Shown: positions 6,150-9,976 of the stretch, one piece after another
How the letters are laid out: the number at the start of each line of letters is the position of its first letter
How positions within the stretch are numbered: the stretch's first letter is position 1
Source: JABDIY01 sp041576015
GTDB taxonomy: Bacteria > Actinomycetota > Acidimicrobiia > Acidimicrobiales > SZUA-35
NCBI GenBank assembly: GCA_041576015.1
Contig: JBFGLT010000115.1
Span: forward strand, 1 to 9,976
Length of the DNA stretch: 9,976 bases
Direction of reading: 5' to 3'
Notes under the pieces: model-generated
Seen by the model: only the letters and a program-made list of their open reading frames with translations
The model's database searches: none
What the model was told of the DNA's origin: nothing
Position numbers and translations under genes: made by a program

Positions 6150-8702
6150 GTGCACGACGCCCAGACAGCCCCCGATCCGCACCGGCTTCCCGTCACCGTC
6201 ACGCCTCGTCACTACCGGCTGTTCGTAGCGCCCGACTTCGCCGAGGGCTCGTTCTCGGGGCGGGTCGAGATCGAGGTCGACGTTCCCGAACCCGTCGATC
6301 AGATCGTCCTTCACAGCAAAGGACTCCGAATCACCGAAGCGAGCGTCGAGGACTCCGCGGTCGGCCACCGTGTCGACGAGGCCACGGACCGCCTGACGTT
6401 GCAGGCGGCGCCCGAGGTGGGTTCGAGGTCGAGGATTTCTCTGGGTTTCGAGGGCCAATTCGACCCGCACCTCGTCGGCTTCTACGTGAGCCAATTCACC
6501 GGCGACGACGGGCGTCAGCACGAGCTGGCGACGACGCAGTTCCAGGCCACCCATGCCCGGAAGGCCTTCCCCTGCTGGGACGAGCCGAGCTACAAGGCCA
6601 CCTTCGAGATCTCGATCCGGGTGCCGGCCGGCATGGAGGCCGTGTCCAACGCCGCCGAGACGTCGCGAGACCCGCTCGACGACGGCGGCCACATCGCCCA
6701 TTTCGGGCCGACGATCACGATGTCGACCTACCTCGTCGCCTGGGTTGTCGGACCGCTCGACTTCAGCGAGACACGAATCGTCTCCGGGACACCGATTCGT
6801 GTGGTCTCCCGCCCCGGTCTGGTTTCGATGAGCGGGTTCGCCCTCGACGCCGCCGAGTTCGCCCTCTCCTACTTCGCCGACTATTTCGGCCTGCCCTACC
6901 CGGGCGACAAGGTCGACCTGATCGCCGTCCCCGACTTCGCCTTCGGAGCGATGGAGAACCTCGGGTGCATCACATTCCGCGAAGCCCTCCTCATGGTCGA
7001 TCCGGCGGTGACGACCCAGACGGAGATGCAGCGGGCGGTCGACGTCATCAACCACGAGCTCGCTCACATGTGGTTCGGCGATCTCGTCACCATGCAGTGG
7101 TGGAACGGCATCTGGTTGAACGAGGCCTTCGCCACGTTCATGGAGATGAAGTGCACCGACGCCTATCGACCGGATTGGGAACGCTGGGCCGATTTCGGGT
7201 TGTCCCGCACGGCGGCGTTCGCCACCGATGCCCTCGCCGCCACCCGGCCCATCGAGTACCAGGTGAGAACGCCCGAGGAATCCGAGGGCATGTTCGACAT
7301 CCTTACCTACGAGAAGGGTGCGGCAGTGGTCCGGATGCTCGAGCAGCACCTCGGTGAGGACGCCTTCCGGAACGGCCTCCGCTCGTACATGGAGCAGTAC
7401 GCCTACGGGAACACCGAGACCACCGACCTGTGGGATGCGCTCGAGGCGTCGACCGGCCGGCCGGTCCGCAACATGATGGACGGCTGGATCTTCCAGGGCG
7501 GCTTCCCCCGGATCACGGTCTCCGTCGACGGCGGGGCGGTCTCGCTTTCGCAACAGCGGTGCGTCGCCGCCGGCGGGGGCGAGCAGCCCGAGCCGCAGCA
7601 GTGGATGGTCCCCCTGCGATACCGGATCAGCGACGGGGCGTCGATCACGACGGGCTCGCTGGTGCTCGAGGACACACCGATCACGCTCGACCTCGACTCC
7701 GAGGACTCCTGGATCATCATCAACGCAGAGGGCGCCAGTTTCGTGCGTGTCTCGTATCCGCCGGTGCTGCTCGATCGGCTCGCCGGTCTCGACGGCGTCG
7801 AACTCTCGGAGGTGGAACGCTACGCCCTGGTCGACGACGCATGGGCCGACGTGCTGGCAGGCGACATGACCACGACCGCCTTCTTGAACCTTCTTGAGGC
7901 GATGGCGTCGGAGACATCGCGGTCGGTCTGGCTGCGGATCATCGCCGGGCTCGATGCGCTCAGCCGGCTGGTCGCCGCAGAGGCGGCTGCGGGATTCCAG
8001 TCGATCGCCCACGACATCGTGTCCCCAATGCTCGCCAACGTCGGGTTGACACCGGTCCAGGACGAAACCGAGCGGGACCGCCAGCTCCGGGCCGACCTGA
8101 TCAAGGCGATGGGCACGATCGCCGAGGACCCCGACGTGCAGTACGAATGCCAGCGAACGGTATCGGTGGGCCGTCGAGACCCGGCTCTGGTGGACCCAGC
8201 ACTGATGTCGGCGGCCATCGCCGTCACGGCCCACGTGGGCGACAACACCGACTTCGACGATTTCCGGCGGGGGTTCGCCGAGTCGGGCTCCCCACAGGAA
8301 CAGCTGCGGTATCTCTACGCCCTAGCCGAGTTCCCGACCGACGCCCTCGTCGGACGCCTCCGAACGATGGTGCTCGACGGCGAGGTTCGCACCCAGAACG
8401 TCGCATTTGCCCTACGGGCCGCACTCCGGAACCGCCAGGCGGGAGAGTCGACGTGGGAGTTCATCAAGGCCCACTGGTCGACGCTGGTCGATCGCCTTCC
8501 GTCGAGCTCGATCAGCCGGATGCTCGAGGGGGTGACGGCGCTGAGCACCGACGACCTGGTCGCCGATGTCGGCCGGTTCCTCGACGCCCATCCGCTGCCG
8601 CAGGCCGACCTGACCGTGCGGCAGATCCGCGAGCAGCAGCGCGTCAACGCCGCCCTTCGGGCCCGCGAGGCGGCACGTCTCACGGCCTTCGTCGCCGACT
8701 GA
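6150..8702 (+). CDS. pepN: M1-family zinc aminopeptidase (aminopeptidase N-like)
   Basis: This 850-residue metallopeptidase is predicted to remove N-terminal amino acids from peptides in the cytoplasm; no signal peptide or membrane segment is seen. Residues about 10-205 form the N-terminal beta domain. The exopeptidase motif FGAMEN is complete (GAMEN 266-270). The zinc site HELAH (302-306) and NE (324-325) give ligands H302, H306 and E325 with catalytic E303, at the exact HExxH-18-E spacing. Y387 in MFDILTYEKG is the usual transition-state tyrosine. The helical C-terminal half (about 515-850) corresponds to the ERAP1_C-like domain of the tricorn-interacting-factor/ERAP branch. The length is typical of bacterial and actinobacterial PepN. 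The start is GTG at 6150, chosen because the mature fold begins soon after and TACCCT lies 6 nt upstream. The gene shares a promoter region with the divergent kinase and leads into the phosphoesterase gene 3 bp downstream. Confidence 0.95.
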   Translation: MHDAQTAPDPHRLPVTVTPRHYRLFVAPDFAEGSFSGRVEIEVDVPEPVDQIVLHSKGLRITEASVEDSAVGHRVDEATDRLTLQAAPEVGSRSRISLGFEGQFDPHLVGFYVSQFTGDDGRQHELATTQFQATHARKAFPCWDEPSYKATFEISIRVPAGMEAVSNAAETSRDPLDDGGHIAHFGPTITMSTYLVAWVVGPLDFSETRIVSGTPIRVVSRPGLVSMSGFALDAAEFALSYFADYFGLPYPGDKVDLIAVPDFAFGAMENLGCITFREALLMVDPAVTTQTEMQRAVDVINHELAHMWFGDLVTMQWWNGIWLNEAFATFMEMKCTDAYRPDWERWADFGLSRTAAFATDALAATRPIEYQVRTPEESEGMFDILTYEKGAAVVRMLEQHLGEDAFRNGLRSYMEQYAYGNTETTDLWDALEASTGRPVRNMMDGWIFQGGFPRITVSVDGGAVSLSQQRCVAAGGGEQPEPQQWMVPLRYRISDGASITTGSLVLEDTPITLDLDSEDSWIIINAEGASFVRVSYPPVLLDRLAGLDGVELSEVERYALVDDAWADVLAGDMTTTAFLNLLEAMASETSRSVWLRIIAGLDALSRLVAAEAAAGFQSIAHDIVSPMLANVGLTPVQDETERDRQLRADLIKAMGTIAEDPDVQYECQRTVSVGRRDPALVDPALMSAAIAVTAHVGDNTDFDDFRRGFAESGSPQEQLRYLYALAEFPTDALVGRLRTMVLDGEVRTQNVAFALRAALRNRQAGESTWEFIKAHWSTLVDRLPSSSISRMLEGVTALSTDDLVADVGRFLDAHPLPQADLTVRQIREQQRVNAALRAREAARLTAFVAD

Positions 8703-8705
8703 GTC

Positions 8706-9827
8706 ATGAAGCTCCCTTGGCTGGACCCGTCGCCGATGCAGGTGTTCGCCGTCGAACCGGGCGCCCTGCAGTTGACGTGGGGTCATCTGCCGAGAGGTCA
8801 GGTGACCATCAGACCGAACAACCAGCAGCCCATCTCGATGGTCCACGACGGCGGACCCGGTGCGCTTGTGCTCCAGAACCTGAAACCCGGGTTCCGTGAT
8901 CTCGAGGTCCGCCACCCCGACGGCGTGACCCGACTGAGCGCGGGCATCCCCGAGCCTCCCCGGGGCGAGGAGTTGTACCGCATCGCCACGATCTCCGATC
9001 TCCATCTGGGCTCGGGAAACTGGGGAGCTCTCCGCACGATCGGGGACATCGCCGGCGACGGGAGCGAGCACTACGACCTTCGCTGCGCCAGCGCAGCCAT
9101 CGCCGAGGCGGTCGAGTGGGGCGCCCGTTTGCTGATCATCCAGGGCGACGCCGCCCACCATCGCCGCACCCGGGACTTCGACTTGGTCGGTGAACTGGTC
9201 GACCGGTTCCCACGCCTCCCCATGCTCATGATCCCGGGGAACCACGATGTCGACAACGCCTGGCCCATCGATGTCCCCGAGACGTTCGGGAAAAGGGCCC
9301 TTCCGATGGAACTCCACGTCGATGTCCACGACCTTCCGGGCGTACGGGTGATCATCGGGAACACGACGATCGAGCACGTCGGTCGGGGCACGATCACGAG
9401 CGTTGCCTCGGATCTCCTGGAGGCGGCCGCCAGTTCGTCGACCCAGAATCTGATGGCTCTCCATCACCAGTTCCAGCGGTTCCCGATCGCCACCTACTGG
9501 CCGCCCGGCATCCCCAGCCGGGAGGGCAGGCCGTTCCTACGCAAGCTCGGTCGGCTGGCGCCCGACACGCTCGTGACGTCCGGGCACGCCCACCGCCACC
9601 GAGCCCGACGAGTTGGCCCGCTCCTCGTCACCGAGACCGGTTCGACCAAAGACTGGCCCGGCACTTGGACGGGCTACCGGATCTACGAGACGGGCATGTA
9701 CCAGACCGTGCGCCGGGTGGCCGCCCCCAGCGCCATCGCCTGGACCGAGCACAGCCGGCGGGCGCTGCTCGGTCTCTGGTCGCCGTGGTCACCGGGTTCG
9801 CTCCAGGATCGGTGCGTGGCGCTGTAG
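8706..9827 (+). CDS. Calcineurin-like metallophosphoesterase with an N-terminal beta domain
   Basis: This 373-residue protein is predicted to hydrolyse a phosphoester with a two-metal centre; the substrate is unknown. All five metallophosphoesterase blocks are present: DLH (98-100), GD (147-148), GNHD (178-181), an HH block in ALHHQ (253-254) and GHAHRH (293-298). Residues about 10-88 are rich in short beta-type strands (LQLTWGHLP, QVTIRP, ALVLQNLKPGFRDLEVRHPDG) and resemble a fibronectin-III-like module such as the one that precedes the catalytic domain in purple acid phosphatases; this is inferred from pattern only. There is no signal peptide or membrane segment, so it is probably cytoplasmic. 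The ATG follows the aminopeptidase stop after three bases (GTC) with no Shine-Dalgarno, which suggests translational coupling and a two-gene operon. Another Met at residue 11 is possible but would break the coupling. Confidence 0.88.
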   Translation: MKLPWLDPSPMQVFAVEPGALQLTWGHLPRGQVTIRPNNQQPISMVHDGGPGALVLQNLKPGFRDLEVRHPDGVTRLSAGIPEPPRGEELYRIATISDLHLGSGNWGALRTIGDIAGDGSEHYDLRCASAAIAEAVEWGARLLIIQGDAAHHRRTRDFDLVGELVDRFPRLPMLMIPGNHDVDNAWPIDVPETFGKRALPMELHVDVHDLPGVRVIIGNTTIEHVGRGTITSVASDLLEAAASSSTQNLMALHHQFQRFPIATYWPPGIPSREGRPFLRKLGRLAPDTLVTSGHAHRHRARRVGPLLVTETGSTKDWPGTWTGYRIYETGMYQTVRRVAAPSAIAWTEHSRRALLGLWSPWSPGSLQDRCVAL

Positions 9828-9828
9828 C

Positions 9829-9852
9829 CCAGACCAAGCGAAGCGAGTCTGG
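9829..9852 (+). other. Hairpin directly after the phosphoesterase stop
   Basis: CCAGAC (9829-9834) pairs perfectly with GTCTGG (9847-9852) around a 12-nt loop. It starts one base after the stop codon and has no T-run, so it is not a standard intrinsic terminator. The right arm lies inside the first repeat copy and can also pair with CAGAC at 9877-9881, so the two structures exclude each other. Confidence 0.5.
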
Positions 9853-9874
9853 CGGAGCCTCGGGCGGAGGCGAG
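9837..9874. repeat. 38-bp direct repeat, copy 1
   Basis: This copy begins AGCGAAGCGAGTCTGGCGG and ends GGCGGAGGCGAG, and it is identical over 38 bp to 9939-9976. It contains the hairpin GCCTC-GGGCG-GAGGC (9857-9871). An outer stem, GTCTG (9847-9851) with CAGAC (9877-9881), supported by CG (9853-9854) with CG (9875-9876), encloses it. It lies in the non-coding 3' flank of the phosphoesterase gene and looks like an intergenic palindromic element. I cannot name its family. Confidence 0.8.
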
Positions 9875-9938
9875 CGCAGACAGGCGACGCTGCCGCCGCG
9901 CCAGCAAGGCAGCCCACCGGATGCAACCCATTTGTGTG

Positions 9939-9976
9939 AGCGAAGCGAGTCTGGCGGAGCCTCGGGCGGAGGCGAG
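9939..9976. repeat. 38-bp direct repeat, copy 2 (cut by the right window edge)
   Basis: This copy is identical to 9837-9874 and ends at the last base of the window, so the true repeat may be longer. The copies are 102 bp apart start to start. The 64 bp between them (9875-9938) contain no gene that I can see. Confidence 0.8.

Noticed and set aside
6032..7357. A 441-codon plus-strand open frame overlapping the kinase start and the aminopeptidase gene.
   Set aside because: It is an Arg/Pro/Gly-rich out-of-frame translation of the aminopeptidase region with no domain and no plausible start signal.
5079..8234. A continuous 1051-codon open frame on the minus strand, far longer than the kinase.
   Set aside because: Only the last 336 codons show kinase motifs. 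The upstream part lies antisense to the aminopeptidase gene, whose zinc motifs are intact, and it reads as low-complexity Arg/Gly/Asp/Val-rich sequence typical of antisense frames in GC-rich DNA. A ribosome binding site and the family fold both place the kinase start at 6089.
9829..9881. The downstream hairpins considered as an intrinsic terminator of the phosphoesterase operon.
   Set aside because: The stems are there, but no T-run follows either of them, so intrinsic termination is not supported. They are listed as structure and repeat only.
9837..9976. The 38-bp repeat pair considered as a CRISPR array.
   Set aside because: Only two copies are seen, the interval is 64 bp (long for a spacer), no cas gene is nearby, and the repeat has internal hairpins reaching into its flanks.

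Overview
The window is about 10 kb of dense, GC-rich chromosomal DNA with strongly GC-biased third codon positions and short intergenic gaps. Most gene starts have no Shine-Dalgarno sequence. Four of them sit 6-7 nt downstream of a TANNNT hexamer, the layout of leaderless transcripts that are common in Actinomycetota. Gene content and codon style suggest a high-GC actinobacterium, possibly of the Acidimicrobiia/Ilumatobacter kind. That placement is inference; there is no rRNA or marker gene here to confirm it. I see no tRNA, rRNA, CRISPR array, transposase, integrase or phage gene.

Layout from left to right. (1) The start of a minus-strand gene runs off the left edge (79 to 1). (2) A large membrane-anchored GGDEF-EAL cyclic-di-GMP enzyme lies on the minus strand (2246-126). 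(3) Divergent from it, across about 130 bp, is a stand-alone EAL-domain protein on the plus strand (2377-3420). It is followed by two hairpins, the second a convincing intrinsic terminator. (4) An aldehyde dehydrogenase resembling succinate-semialdehyde dehydrogenase follows on the plus strand (3650-5074). (5) A PfkB-family kinase closest to the adenosine-kinase-type branch is on the minus strand (6089-5079). It converges on the dehydrogenase with only 4 bp between the stop codons. (6) A shared 60-bp divergent promoter region contains a 17-bp inverted repeat. It drives the kinase leftward and an M1 aminopeptidase rightward (6150-8702). (7) A calcineurin-like metallophosphoesterase (8706-9827) starts 3 bp after the aminopeptidase stop and is probably translationally coupled to it. 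(8) The right edge carries a structured 38-bp direct repeat in two copies, 102 bp apart, the second cut by the window end.

Functionally there are three unrelated themes. One is c-di-GMP turnover: a bifunctional-looking membrane enzyme and a soluble, divergent EAL protein, placed head to head. The second is small-molecule metabolism: aldehyde oxidation and purine nucleoside salvage. The third is peptide turnover plus a phosphoesterase in one transcription unit. I found no clear new multi-gene system. The most interesting features are non-coding: the symmetric divergent promoter, the leaderless start pattern and the hairpin-forming repeat at the right edge.
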